Shown one piece after another: positions 39,951 through 48,390 of a DNA stretch of 64,000 nt (the first letter of the stretch is position 1; each line of letters opens with the position of its first letter). The stretch spans positions 1-64,000 of the forward strand of contig NZ_PTJD01000005.1 in NCBI RefSeq assembly GCF_002934625.1, in the 5' to 3' direction. Both the position numbers and the translations under genes were made by a program. This DNA comes from Kineococcus xinjiangensis (GTDB lineage Bacteria > Actinomycetota > Actinomycetes > Actinomycetales > Kineococcaceae). Under the pieces are notes generated by a model. It did no database searches, was not told where the DNA came from, and saw nothing but the letters and a program-made list of their open reading frames with translations.

Positions 39951-40391
39951 ATGGATGGGACCGCGCGGCGGCGTGACGGGCGTCTGGGGCGGCTGGGTGC
40001 CGCGGCGCTGATGGCAGCGGCGCTCACCGGGACGGCGACCGCCTGCACCGATGCCTCGGCACCCCGGTTCGAGGCCGAGGACCTGCGCGCGGGGCCCTGC
40101 CGGGACATGGGCACCGCCCTGCTCGACGTCGAGCGCGTGCAGCGGGGAATGGCAGCCGGTGACGTCGAGGCCACGGCCGCCGCCGAGGGCTACGCACGGG
40201 CGCAGGCACAGCTGCGCGAGCAGACCTCCGCGGCAGAACCCGCGGTCGCGGAGGCGACGCGGGAACTGCGGACCGCCATGGGCCACTTCCGGGTGGGAGC
40301 GGACGCCGGCACGTCCACCACCGATCAGGGCGAGGCCGTGCGCCTGGCCCTCGACGAGGTCCTGCAGGCCTGCGGCGTCGACCTCTCTTGA
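39951..40391 (+). CDS. Putative lipoprotein
   Basis: A 146-aa protein with a basic start, a hydrophobic stretch (LGAAALMAAALTGTATAC) and a lipobox ending in TATAC, giving a lipidated Cys at about residue 32. The mature part is helical, rich in Ala and Glu, with one further Cys pair (CRDMG, QACGVDLS). GGAGGG lies 7 bases before ATG 39951. It is in the same direction as the NicO gene, 102 bases downstream, and is closed by a very strong terminator. No family recognised; it may be a surface partner of the metal locus. Confidence 0.7.
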   Translation: MDGTARRRDGRLGRLGAAALMAAALTGTATACTDASAPRFEAEDLRAGPCRDMGTALLDVERVQRGMAAGDVEATAAAEGYARAQAQLREQTSAAEPAVAEATRELRTAMGHFRVGADAGTSTTDQGEAVRLALDEVLQACGVDLS

Positions 40392-40447
40392 ACCGCCGCG
40401 GCGCGGCCCGCTCACCTCGGCGGCGGGCCGAGGACGGCGGACCGCCT

Positions 40448-40495
40448 GCACGACAGCGCCCCCGCCGGAACCTGCCGGCGGGGGCGCTGTCGTGC
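40448..40495. terminator. Very long bidirectional hairpin between lipoprotein and DUF4331-CWB2 genes
   Basis: A perfect 21-bp stem (40448-40468 with 40475-40495) with a 6-base loop lies between two converging stop codons. It is the strongest simple hairpin I saw in the window. Confidence 0.9.
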
Positions 40496-40505
40496 GGACG
40501 GAGAG

Positions 40506-42842
40506 TCAGTCGTTGCTGTTGGCCGCGTCCCTCGCCGCCGCCACGACCGGCTCGGTGACGGCGTTCGGACCGCCGTACACATGACCGCGCTCCAGGGCGA
40601 TCGACGACCGCGCGAGGTACTCGGTCACCGCGTTGCCCAGGACGGTGGGGCTGACGGTCATCACGATGGCCGACCTCTCCACACCCGCGTGCGGGCCGCC
40701 GGCCAGGGTGTCGGCCGGCACGTCACCTCGCGCCAGGTTGACGTGCGTGGGGTTGAAGCCGAGCTCACCGACCGCGAACTGCGCGATCGCGATCGACGTG
40801 GCGCCGCGATCGGCGCCACCGAGCCGGACCACCTCGACCCCCAGGTCCTTGACGAGGGTCGCCTCCGTCTCGGGAGAGACGGCGACCGGTCCGCCGGCGA
40901 TGATGACGCGCTTGATCCCCAGATCCCTGATGGTCGCACGCGCGTCCGGGGAGAGGGACTCACCGGCCGTGAGCAGGATCGGGAACTGCCCCGCGTACGC
41001 GAGCGGTCCGGCGACGAGGGCGTCCGGCCAGCGGAACCCGTTGGCGATGACCGCCGTGGCTTGGCCGACGTTGGCCGCACCGGGCTCCAGCGCCGCGGCA
41101 CGGGCGGTGGCGAAGCGGTCCCCGCCCGCGATCCGCGTCACCACGAACTGCCGGGCGAGGGCGTCCTGCTGTGCCTGTGAGATGCGCGCGGTGCCACCGA
41201 CGAGCACCACGTTGCGGACCCCCAGATCGGTGAGTGCCCGCATGGTGGCCTCCGGGGTGCTGTCCCTGGTGGTCAGCAGGAGGGGGCCGTTGCGGTCGCC
41301 GGCGACGTAGTTCGCGGTGAGCGCATCGGGGAAGGCTTCGTCTGCGCCGTTGACCAGGACCGCGGTCTGCGCGCCGCGGAAGGTCTCGCGGGCGATGGTC
41401 GCCGCCGTGGCGAACCGGTCGTCCCCGGCCAGCCGGTTGAACCCCGAGAACTCCGAGAGGTTGACGGCGCTGTTGTGCGGCAGCGCCACATAGGGGAAGG
41501 AGTTCGCGAAGGGCACGTCGTTGGCGTCCACCTGGTCCGTGAAGGCAGCCGTGTCGGCACCGAGCAGGGCTCCCTGCAGGGCCTTCAAGCCGATGTCGAC
41601 CACGTCATCGGTGAGGCGGCGACCGTTGGGGAAGCCTGCGAGGTCGCCGCCGAGCACGCCGAGACGGGCCGGGGTGCGGGTCGGTGCGATGCTCATGTTG
41701 AGCCGCAGCATCTCCGAGGGGGTGGGGTTCGTGACCACCTCGTTGATCGCGGGATCCGTGAGCTCGGGGACGCCGGTGAGGAAGACCTGCACCAGGTCGG
41801 TGCGCGGCGTCGCCGGCGCCGGGATGTCGTAGATGCTCTCGATGAGGCGAGGCACCTCAGGGTCCTGGACGAGGCCGAGGAAGTCGCCGTCCCCGGAGGG
41901 CCGGGAGTTGTTGAAGGCGTCCTTGAGGCCGACGGGGACCACGACCTCGTTGACCAGGGGGTTGCCCAGCCGGGAGACCTGGGCGAAGGCTCCGGACTCC
42001 GTGACCGTGCCGTCCGGGTTGAGCGTCCGCAGCCCGGGCCGCGAGGTGGTGCTGAAGATCCCGATGACCGGGTTCGCCGTCGGGTTGCCCTGCGCGGCGA
42101 GGGCGCTCTTGGGCACCTGCAGCGCGATGCTCTGCACGTTGTAGCCGTTGAGGGTGTCGTTCCCGCGCAGCGACAGGTCACCGCCGTACAGCAGGTCGAA
42201 GATCCGCAGGTCCAGGAAGAACGGGTCGTCCGCCTGGCCGGCGAAGGATCTGCCCGCGCCGCCGGGAAGCTCCCTGACGGCTTCCTGGCGGAGCTGCGCG
42301 TAGTTCGGCATCGACGCCGGTCCGACGTTGGACGGCGCGACCGGCTGGTCGGCTGCGGCCGTGGTGAACGTCGCACCGCCGTCGCGGCTGACGAGCAGGT
42401 CGTACGTCTGCCGGAAGTTGAGGTCCGGGTCGTCGAACGAACTCACCACGCCGGTGTTGTAGAGGAACGTGTTGCCGTTGCGGTAACTGCTCTCGAAGAC
42501 CCAGCGGTAGATGATGTCCACCACGGCGTCGGCGTTGTTGTCGATCTCGATGTCGTAGGCGGCGCCGTCGGCGAAGCGGTAGAAGTTGGGCCCGCCGTCG
42601 GGCTCCTCCATCGGCCACCAGTTGGCGATGAACGTGACGCTGTCGGGTGCGTCCGGGCTGACGAACGCGTAGACGTCGGTGTTGTCGGCACGAGGATCGC
42701 CGGCGATGTACGGCGCCTCGCGGTGGCTGGAGGCCCAGCCCGGTGCCGGCCCCAGCGCCGCAAGTGTGGCGAAGCCGGTGGCGGCTGCCGCCACCCCGGC
42801 CACGAGCTGCCGTCGGCGGCTCGCGGTTCTTGGTCGTTGCAT
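40506..42842 (-). CDS. DUF4331 surface protein with three cell-wall-binding (CWB2) repeats
   Basis: The 778-aa protein starts with a signal peptide (VAGVAAAATGFATLAALG). The DUF4331 domain runs from about residue 37 to 485, opening with SSHREAPYIAGDPRADNTDVYAFVSPDAPD. The C-terminal 290 residues carry three cell-wall-binding type 2 repeats: FNRLAGDDRFATAATIA, VVTRIAGGDRFATARAA and VEVVRLGGADRGATSIA, each with a LVxG / VxxVGGxxxIS pattern. CWB2 repeats anchor proteins non-covalently to cell-wall polymers. It lies 64 bases downstream of a paralogue without repeats, sharing GAGACCCATG at the start. DUF4331 has no established function; conserved Asp/His residues suggest metal binding. Confidence 0.88.
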   Translation of the reverse strand: MQRPRTASRRRQLVAGVAAAATGFATLAALGPAPGWASSHREAPYIAGDPRADNTDVYAFVSPDAPDSVTFIANWWPMEEPDGGPNFYRFADGAAYDIEIDNNADAVVDIIYRWVFESSYRNGNTFLYNTGVVSSFDDPDLNFRQTYDLLVSRDGGATFTTAAADQPVAPSNVGPASMPNYAQLRQEAVRELPGGAGRSFAGQADDPFFLDLRIFDLLYGGDLSLRGNDTLNGYNVQSIALQVPKSALAAQGNPTANPVIGIFSTTSRPGLRTLNPDGTVTESGAFAQVSRLGNPLVNEVVVPVGLKDAFNNSRPSGDGDFLGLVQDPEVPRLIESIYDIPAPATPRTDLVQVFLTGVPELTDPAINEVVTNPTPSEMLRLNMSIAPTRTPARLGVLGGDLAGFPNGRRLTDDVVDIGLKALQGALLGADTAAFTDQVDANDVPFANSFPYVALPHNSAVNLSEFSGFNRLAGDDRFATAATIARETFRGAQTAVLVNGADEAFPDALTANYVAGDRNGPLLLTTRDSTPEATMRALTDLGVRNVVLVGGTARISQAQQDALARQFVVTRIAGGDRFATARAAALEPGAANVGQATAVIANGFRWPDALVAGPLAYAGQFPILLTAGESLSPDARATIRDLGIKRVIIAGGPVAVSPETEATLVKDLGVEVVRLGGADRGATSIAIAQFAVGELGFNPTHVNLARGDVPADTLAGGPHAGVERSAIVMTVSPTVLGNAVTEYLARSSIALERGHVYGGPNAVTEPVVAAARDAANSND

Positions 42843-42906
42843 GGGTCTCCCTCACGAGCAGGAAGGGTGCGCCGTGCGGCCCACCCGGTGACGGGGGTGG
42901 AGCCGG

Positions 42907-44340
42907 TCAGCTGCGGTTCACAGCGATGCCGTGCGGGAGCGCGACGTAGGGGAACGTGCTCGCGAACGGCACGTCGTTGGCGTCCACGCCATCGGTGAAC
43001 GCGTCGGTGTTCGTTCCGAACAGGGCCCCCTGGAGGACCTTCAGCTCGATGTCCACCACGTCGTCGACGAGTCGCCGCCCGTTGGGGAAGCCTGCGAGGT
43101 CGCCCGCCAGGACGCCCAGCCGCTTGGGGTCGGCGGTCGGCGGGACCGCCATGTTCAGCCGCAGCTGCTCCGAGGGAACCGCCGTGGTCACGCCGGCGTT
43201 CAGCGTGTGGGCGTTCAGGTCCGCCTCGATGGCCGCCGGGCCGTTGCCGTCCCTCGAGATCCCCGTCAGGAAGACCTCGACCAGGTCGTTGCGCGGTGTC
43301 GCCGGTGCCGGGACGTCGTAGATCGTCTCGATGAGCCGTGGCACCTCCGGGTTCTGCACCAGGGAGAGGAACGTCGCATCACCGGGGGGCCGGGAGGCGT
43401 TGAACGCGTCCTTGAGGCGGACGGGCACGATGACCTCGTTGACCAGCGGGTTGCCGAGTCGTGACACCTGGACGTAGGCGCCGCTGTCCGTCGGGGCCTG
43501 ACGGCTCCCGGTGGCGGGGAAGACGCGCTGACTCTGACGGGAGGTGGTGCTGACGACGCCGATGACCGGGTTGGCCGTGGGGTCGCCGGCGAGCGCCAGC
43601 GTCGACTTGGGAACCTTCAGCGCGATGGTCTGGACGTTGTAGCCGTCCAGGGTGTCGTGGCCGGTCTTCGACAGGTCGCCGCCGTAGAGGAGGTCGAAGA
43701 CCCGAAGGTCCAGGAAGAAGGGATCGTCGGCCTGCCCGGCGAACGACGTCAGGCCGCCGGCGACGCCGACGACCGCACCGGCCCTCACCGCCGCGTAGTC
43801 CGGCATCGAGGCCTTGCCCACGTTCGACGGTGCGACCGGCTGGTCGTCCGCGATGGTGGTGAAGGCGCCGTTGCCCTGCCGGACCTGGAGGTCGTAGGTC
43901 TGGAGGAAGTTCAGGTCGGCGTCGCGGACGGTGGTCACGGGGCCGAAGTTGTAGAGGAAGGTGTTCGGATTGCGGTAGGTGCTGGTGAACACCCACCGGT
44001 AGGTCACGTCCGGCTGGGCGTCACCGTTGTTGTCGATCTCGATGTCGTAGGCCACGCCGTCGGCGAAGCGGTAGAAGTTGGGCCCGCCGTCGGGCTCCTC
44101 CATCGGCCACCAGTTCGCGATCAGCGTCACCGTGTCCGGTGCGTCCGGACTGACGAACGCGTAGACGTCGGTGTTGTCGGCTCGCGGGTCACCCGCGATG
44201 TATGGTGCCTCGCGGTGGCTCGACGCGGAACTGGGGTTGGCCCCCAGCGTGGCGACGGTCATCGCGGCGAGTCCGGTGAGCACGGCGCCGGCTCCCTTGG
44301 CGGCGCGGTGCCGCCGCGGCGTCCCTGATGGTCGTTCCAT
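42907..44340 (-). CDS. DUF4331 secreted protein (paralogue without wall-binding repeats)
   Basis: The 477-aa protein has a signal sequence (AGAVLTGLAAMTVATLGANPSSA) and a DUF4331 domain that begins with the same motif as its neighbour (SSHREAPYIAGDPRADNTDVYAFVSPDAPD) and ends FASTFPYVALPHGIAVNRS. The neighbour continues past the equivalent point (FANSFPYVALPHNSAVNLS) into wall-binding repeats, so this copy is the bare domain. The two arose by tandem duplication followed by fusion or loss of repeats. GAGGAGACCC precedes ATG 44340. It is probably released or held by partners rather than anchored. Confidence 0.88.
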   Translation of the reverse strand: MERPSGTPRRHRAAKGAGAVLTGLAAMTVATLGANPSSASSHREAPYIAGDPRADNTDVYAFVSPDAPDTVTLIANWWPMEEPDGGPNFYRFADGVAYDIEIDNNGDAQPDVTYRWVFTSTYRNPNTFLYNFGPVTTVRDADLNFLQTYDLQVRQGNGAFTTIADDQPVAPSNVGKASMPDYAAVRAGAVVGVAGGLTSFAGQADDPFFLDLRVFDLLYGGDLSKTGHDTLDGYNVQTIALKVPKSTLALAGDPTANPVIGVVSTTSRQSQRVFPATGSRQAPTDSGAYVQVSRLGNPLVNEVIVPVRLKDAFNASRPPGDATFLSLVQNPEVPRLIETIYDVPAPATPRNDLVEVFLTGISRDGNGPAAIEADLNAHTLNAGVTTAVPSEQLRLNMAVPPTADPKRLGVLAGDLAGFPNGRRLVDDVVDIELKVLQGALFGTNTDAFTDGVDANDVPFASTFPYVALPHGIAVNRS

Positions 44341-44669
44341 GGGTCTCCTCGTGAAGCGAGTGGGTCGTCGCCTTCCCGGCGACGCCGCGATCAGGAATGG
44401 GCCCGGTCGGGGGCCGTGTGCGACATCTCACCCCTGTTCCACGCACCGGACGACGGACGGATGCGCGCCATCCCCCTTGATGGCTTCTCCCAGCGGGACA
44501 CCGACGCGGCGCCACGGTCCGGTCAACCGCACGCCGCGACTCCGTGTATATCACTCGTGTCACGTGCGTGTCGCGGGCTGTCGAGCCGCAGTTCTCCCGC
44601 CGCCCCGGCCGGGCGCCGGCCGTCGTCCCCGGCGCCGAATCGGCGCCGCGCTCCGGTGACCTGGGCGGA
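44341..44669. other. Intergenic region between DUF4331 genes and the NiCoT permease
   Basis: About 329 bases without a gene. It must hold the promoter for the DUF4331 pair; the minus strand has GATATAC around 44546-44552, the most AT-rich spot, but no convincing paired element. The hairpin at 44630-44648 closes the permease gene. Nothing else stands out. Confidence 0.4.
44630..44648 (-). terminator. Hairpin after the NiCoT permease gene
   Basis: CGGCGCCG-AAT-CGGCGCCG (44630-44648) forms an 8-bp stem with a 3-base loop, 22 bases beyond the permease stop. Confidence 0.5.
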
Positions 44670-45815
44670 CTACTCCGTGGCGGGTGCGGCGTCGTCGCGC
44701 CGGCTGACGCCCGACCACTTCTCCTCGATGCGGCCGAACCGCCACACCGCCAGGGCCGCGCCCCAGATGAGGACGAACAGCCCGACGACACCGAACCCGA
44801 CGAACGCGAGGTCCAGCGACGCGAGCCACGGCAGCGGTCCGGTCTCGATGCCGAGACGTTCGGTGAGGAGCCCGACGAGGACCACGACCCCGACGACCAG
44901 GGCGACGACGACGGACAGGACGGTCACGGTGAGGCTGTAGAAGACCTTCCGCACCGGGTGCAGGAAGGCCCACCCGTAGGCACGCGACATGAAGACGCCG
45001 TCGGCGGCGTCGAACAGGCTCATGCCCGCCGCGAAGAGCACGGGCAGGACGAGGATGGCGTACCACGGCAGGACGAAGGCCGCGGAGCCCGCGGCGAGCA
45101 CCAGCAGCGCGACCTGGCTCGCGGTGTCGAAGCCCAGCCCCATCAGCAGACCGACCGGGTAGAGGTGCCAGGCGCGGCTGACGCGCTTCGTCACGCGCCC
45201 CAGGAGCCGTGCCAGGAAGCCGCGGTTGTTGAGGTGCTGCTCCAGTTGCACCTCGTCGTACTCCCCGGTGCGCATCCGGCGGAACACCCGGGCGATGCCG
45301 AAGACCGCGACGAGGTTCACGAGCCCGATGATCACGAGGAAGGCGCCGGCGACGAACGTGCCGATCAAACCGAGGAGCTGCCCGACCTGCGAGCCCTCGT
45401 CCTGGACGACCCCGGCGACCGAGCGGACCCCGAGCGCCAGGAGCAGGCTCGCGCCGAAGACGACCGAGGAATGACCGAGGGAGAACCAGAAGCCGGCACT
45501 CACCGACGGCTTGCCCTCACCGACCAGCTTGCGGGTCGTGTTGTCGATCGAGGCGATGTGGTCGGCGTCGAAGGCGTGCCGCACACCGAGCATGTAGGCG
45601 GTCAGGCCGACGCCCGCGCCCAGGACGCCCGTGGTCCCCAGTGCGTAGTTGCGGGGCGCCACGGCGAGGAGCAGGACCCCCCACCCGACGACGTGCAGGA
45701 GGAGGATGAACCCGGCCATGCCGGCGATCGAGCGCCACTCGCCTGCGGTGAACGCCGCCCGATGCCGTCCTCGGGCGAGGGGCGCCCCGGTTCTTGCTGA
45801 GGTGTCAGAGGTCAT
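44670..45815 (-). CDS. hoxN: NiCoT-family nickel/cobalt permease (HoxN/NixA type)
   Basis: A 381-aa membrane protein with about eight helices. The NiCoT signatures are all present: GVRHAFDADHIASIDNTTRKL (helix II motif RHAxDADHI), FWFSLGHSSVVFGAS, LLMGLGFDTASQVALL (LGFDTATE-like) and LPVLFAAGMSLFDAADGVFM. Such permeases import Ni2+ or Co2+ with high affinity for urease, hydrogenase, Ni-SOD or B12 synthesis. None of these targets is in the window. A Nur-like operator lies about 82 bases upstream. A stump of a second copy survives at 22480-22630. The gene runs toward the DUF4331 pair. Confidence 0.95.
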   Translation of the reverse strand: MTSDTSARTGAPLARGRHRAAFTAGEWRSIAGMAGFILLLHVVGWGVLLLAVAPRNYALGTTGVLGAGVGLTAYMLGVRHAFDADHIASIDNTTRKLVGEGKPSVSAGFWFSLGHSSVVFGASLLLALGVRSVAGVVQDEGSQVGQLLGLIGTFVAGAFLVIIGLVNLVAVFGIARVFRRMRTGEYDEVQLEQHLNNRGFLARLLGRVTKRVSRAWHLYPVGLLMGLGFDTASQVALLVLAAGSAAFVLPWYAILVLPVLFAAGMSLFDAADGVFMSRAYGWAFLHPVRKVFYSLTVTVLSVVVALVVGVVVLVGLLTERLGIETGPLPWLASLDLAFVGFGVVGLFVLIWGAALAVWRFGRIEEKWSGVSRRDDAAPATE

Positions 45816-46176
45816 GGGCTCTCAGGCGTCCTCGTGGTGAGCGGAGAAGGGCGGCCACCACGGACCTGGGGTCGCCCTCGACCGACGGCTACGTTTTTGC
45901 AACTTAGTCGCAGCAAGCAGAGCCGGGCAAGAAGAAGCGCTCACCAGCCCGTCGCTGCCGCCTCGCCCGGTCCGCTGTTCCCTCCAAGCGTCGGCGCAGC
46001 GGGCAGGGACCGCTGGGGCGGGCGTGGCCTCGTGGACGGCGAGCGGGCCGAACTCGCCTCCGCGGTCCCGCCGGCCCGGGAGGATGCCGCGGGGAGCCGG
46101 GTCCTCGGGGCAGGGCGCAGCGCCCGGTGGCGACGGAGCCCCGAGGAGCCGGCGCCGGGTCTCACGAAGCAATGCA
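45816..46176. other. Regulatory gap upstream of the NiCoT permease
   Basis: About 360 bases with no supported gene; the open frames here overlap tRNA genes or lack homology. Besides the Nur-like box at 45897-45913 it has an AT-rich core (45893-45915), likely the permease promoter. The rest is plain GC-rich DNA. Confidence 0.5.
45897..45913 (-). promoter_or_regulatory. Nur-like (Fur-family) operator for the NiCoT permease
   Basis: TTGCAA-CTTAG-TCGCAG at 45897-45913 fits the Streptomyces Nur consensus tTGCaa-N5-ttGCAA with two mismatches, both in the second half-site. It lies 82 bases upstream of a nickel/cobalt permease, the classic target of nickel-loaded Nur repression. Confidence 0.55.
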
Positions 46177-46210
46177 AGAGGCCCGCTCCCCGGTGGGGGA
46201 GCGGGCCTCT
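46177..46210 (-). terminator. Terminator of the Gly-Cys-Val tRNA cluster
   Basis: A perfect 15-bp stem (46177-46191 with 46196-46210, AGAGGCCCGCTCCCC / GGGGAGCGGGCCTCT) with loop GGTG lies 19 bases after the tRNA-Val 3' end. Confidence 0.85.
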
Positions 46211-46228
46211 GATCTGCTGTGACGTGCG

Positions 46229-46300
46229 TGGGCGATACTGGGATCGAACCAGTGACCTCTTCCGTGTCAGGGAAGCGCGCTACCGCTGCGCCAATCGCCC
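46229..46300 (-). tRNA. tRNA-Val(GAC)
   Basis: The 72-base minus-strand sequence folds as a full cloverleaf. Acceptor GGGCGAT pairs ATCGCCC, the anticodon arm CTTCC-CTGACAC-GGAAG gives anticodon GAC, and the T arm is ACTGG-TTCGATC-CCAGT. CCA is not encoded. It is the last tRNA of a three-gene cluster. Confidence 0.97.
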
Positions 46301-46338
46301 GGGTTCCCGGGGAGGCACCTGCTACGGGGTGCCGGCCG

Positions 46339-46409
46339 AGGTGGAGACGGGATTCGAACCCGTGTACACGGCTTTGCAGGCCGTTGCCTCGCCTCTCGGC
46401 CACTCCACC
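46339..46409 (-). tRNA. tRNA-Cys(GCA)
   Basis: A 71-base cloverleaf on the minus strand: acceptor GGTGGAG/CTCCACC with discriminator U, anticodon arm ACGGC-CTGCAAA-GCCGT giving GCA, and T arm with GGTTCGAATCC. CCA is not encoded. Confidence 0.97.
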
Positions 46410-46446
46410 GTATCGAGGCTGTTGCCTCAGAAGCTCGTGCCTCCGA

Positions 46447-46519
46447 GCGGACGACGGGACTCGAACCCGCGACCCTCACCTTGGCAAGGTGATGCGCTAC
46501 CAACTGCGCTACGTCCGCA
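46447..46519 (-). tRNA. tRNA-Gly(GCC)
   Basis: A 73-base cloverleaf on the minus strand: acceptor GCGGACG/CGTCCGC, anticodon arm TCACC-TTGCCAA-GGTGA giving GCC, T arm GCGGG-TTCGAGT-CCCGT. It is the first gene of the Gly-Cys-Val cluster; CCA is not encoded. Confidence 0.97.
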
Positions 46520-46667
46520 TGCACTCGGTGGACCGGATCTTTCGTTCCGTTCCCCCGGGGGCGAGAAGAACATTAGCCGACGTGCAGGGGTGCGGTCCAA
46601 CCGCCCCCCTGCCGGGGCCCTCGCGCCGCCCGATCGCCGGCCGCACGAGGGGCCCCGGCCCGTGCGC

Positions 46668-47786
46668 TCAGCGCCAGATGAGGTCCGGGGTCAGCGCCGA
46701 GAGCTCTCGCGCACCGCAGAGCCCCATCGCCATCCGCAGCTCCGTGTCGAGCATGTGGATCGCGGCCAGGGCGCCCTCGCGGCCCGCGGCGGCGAGGCCC
46801 CACAGGTAGGGCCGCCCCACGAAGACTGCGTCCGCCCCCAGGCACAGCGCCTTGAGCACGTCGGTGCCGCGCCGGATGCCGGAGTCCACGAGCACCGGGA
46901 CGCGCCCGCCCACCTCGGCGGCCACCGCGGGCAGCGCCACCGCCGTCGGGACCACCGTGTCGAGGTTGCGCGCACCGTGGTTGGAGACCCACACCGCCGC
47001 CGCCCCGTGGTCGACCGCGCGCGAGGCGTCGTCGGGGCGCATGACGCCCTTGACCACGACCGGCAGGTCCGTCAGCCCCGCCAGCCAGGTGATGTCCTTC
47101 CAGGTCAGCGTCGGGTCCAGGCGCTCGACGTAGACGCGGCGGTGGGCGGGGAGGTCGTCCTCCTTGCGGGGCGTCAGAGCCGGCAGGTTGGCGAAGGTCA
47201 TGCCCTTCGGCAGTCGCACGCTGCGACGGCGGTCGGTGTCGCGCGCACCCAGGACGGGGGTGTCGACCGTGACCACCAGGGCCGTGTAGCCCGACGCCGC
47301 CGCCCGGCGGGCCAGGCTTGCCGTCAGCTCCCGGTCCCGGCGCACGTAGAGCTGGAACCACACCGGCGCGGTCGCCGCGGCGGCCACGTCCTCCATCGAG
47401 GTCGTCCCCAGGGTGCTCTGCACGTACAGCGCACCAGCCTCGCCCGCGGCGCCGACCACGCCCAGCTCCCCGTCCGGGTGCCAGATCCGGTGGCTGGCCG
47501 CGGGCGACAGCCCGATCGGCGTGCTCAGCCGCTGCCCGAGCACCTCGGTGGTGGTGTCGATGCCGTCGACGCCCATCAGGCAGTGCGGGGCCAGCCGCAT
47601 CGCGGCCCACGCCTCCTCGTTCCAGGCGAGGCTGCGCTCGTCGCCGCTGCCGCCCTCGAGGTAGTCCCACATCTCCTGCCCGAACGCGCCGGCGCGCAGG
47701 CGCCCGAGGGCGTGCTGGCGCAGCTCCTTGACGTTCAGGGCCGGATCGGGGATGGGCTCGACGCGCGCGGCGGGGGTTTCCGTCAT
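46668..47786 (-). CDS. FMN-dependent alpha-hydroxy-acid oxidase/dehydrogenase
   Basis: The 372-aa TIM-barrel flavoenzyme belongs to the lactate/glycolate oxidase family. IGLSPAASHRIWHPDGELG and FQLYVRRDRE bind FMN. The catalytic His is in WVSNHGARNLD (family SNHGGRQLD), and substrate Arg and FMN contacts are in VLVDSGIRRGTDVLKALCLGADAVFVGRPYLWGL. It oxidises an L-2-hydroxy acid to the keto acid, with oxygen or a quinone as acceptor; which one cannot be read from sequence. ATG 47786 has only a weak CAGG upstream. It stands alone next to the tRNA cluster. Confidence 0.92.
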   Translation of the reverse strand: MTETPAARVEPIPDPALNVKELRQHALGRLRAGAFGQEMWDYLEGGSGDERSLAWNEEAWAAMRLAPHCLMGVDGIDTTTEVLGQRLSTPIGLSPAASHRIWHPDGELGVVGAAGEAGALYVQSTLGTTSMEDVAAAATAPVWFQLYVRRDRELTASLARRAAASGYTALVVTVDTPVLGARDTDRRRSVRLPKGMTFANLPALTPRKEDDLPAHRRVYVERLDPTLTWKDITWLAGLTDLPVVVKGVMRPDDASRAVDHGAAAVWVSNHGARNLDTVVPTAVALPAVAAEVGGRVPVLVDSGIRRGTDVLKALCLGADAVFVGRPYLWGLAAAGREGALAAIHMLDTELRMAMGLCGARELSALTPDLIWR

Positions 47787-47906
47787 GCCTGATGGACTAC
47801 CAGATGCGGAAGGTCCCCGGGGCGGCGAGCGCCGCACCGGGGACCGGGGTCCGTCCTGGGATCACCCGCCCGGGTCAGCGCCGCGGCGCTGACCCGGGCC
47901 GCGCGA

Positions 47907-48335
47907 TCAGGAGACGAGTCGCGCCACCAGCTCGTCGAGGTCGAGGTGGCGGGTCTCGCTGCCCGGGGGCACGAGGGCGTCGGCGCGGCGCAGGAAGCGG
48001 CGCACGTCCGCCTCGTCGGCCTCGAGCTCGGCGTTGCCGTCCGGCGAGGACAGCCGCAGCAGCACGCGGGGGAAGCCCTCGAGCGAGTCCGCGCACGGCT
48101 GCACCTGCACGTCCCCGGAGCCGGTGGGGCGGACCATGCCCTCGCGCAGCAGGTCGCGGGCGAACACCCATTCCACGTCGGCGTCGCCGCCGTGGAAGAC
48201 CGCGTGGATGGCATAGGGGTCGTCGGCGCCGTAGTGCAGGCTCGCCGGTACGGGCACGGCGGCCCCGCCGGCGGTCCGCAGCCGCAGCGACACGTCGACG
48301 TCGACCTCTGTCTTCCTGTGGGGCAACGAGGGCAC
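47907..48335 (-). CDS. ssgB: SsgA/SsgB-family sporulation and cell-division regulator
   Basis: A 142-aa protein strongly resembling Streptomyces SsgB: LRLRTAGGAAVPVPASLHYGADDPYAIHAVFHGGDADVEWVFARDLLREGMVRPTGSGDVQV, then LLRLSSPDGNAELEADEADVRRFL and PPGSETRHLDLDEL. SsgB recruits FtsZ to division sites in sporulating actinobacteria, so one copy here suggests a developmental or zoospore-forming host. GTG 48335 follows GGGAGG. It is divergent from the PGPGW gene. The upstream DNA resembles a stress-sigma promoter. Confidence 0.93.
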   Translation of the reverse strand: MPSLPHRKTEVDVDVSLRLRTAGGAAVPVPASLHYGADDPYAIHAVFHGGDADVEWVFARDLLREGMVRPTGSGDVQVQPCADSLEGFPRVLLRLSSPDGNAELEADEADVRRFLRRADALVPPGSETRHLDLDELVARLVS

Positions 48336-48390
48336 GTCGGCCTCCCATGATCCGTGGGCGCCGACGGGCTGCGGCGACCGTGCCGACCAG

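Noticed and set aside
45834-47792. Plus-strand open frame of 652 codons across the tRNA cluster
   Set aside because: It runs through three tRNA genes and antisense to the hydroxy-acid oxidase, with no recognisable domain.
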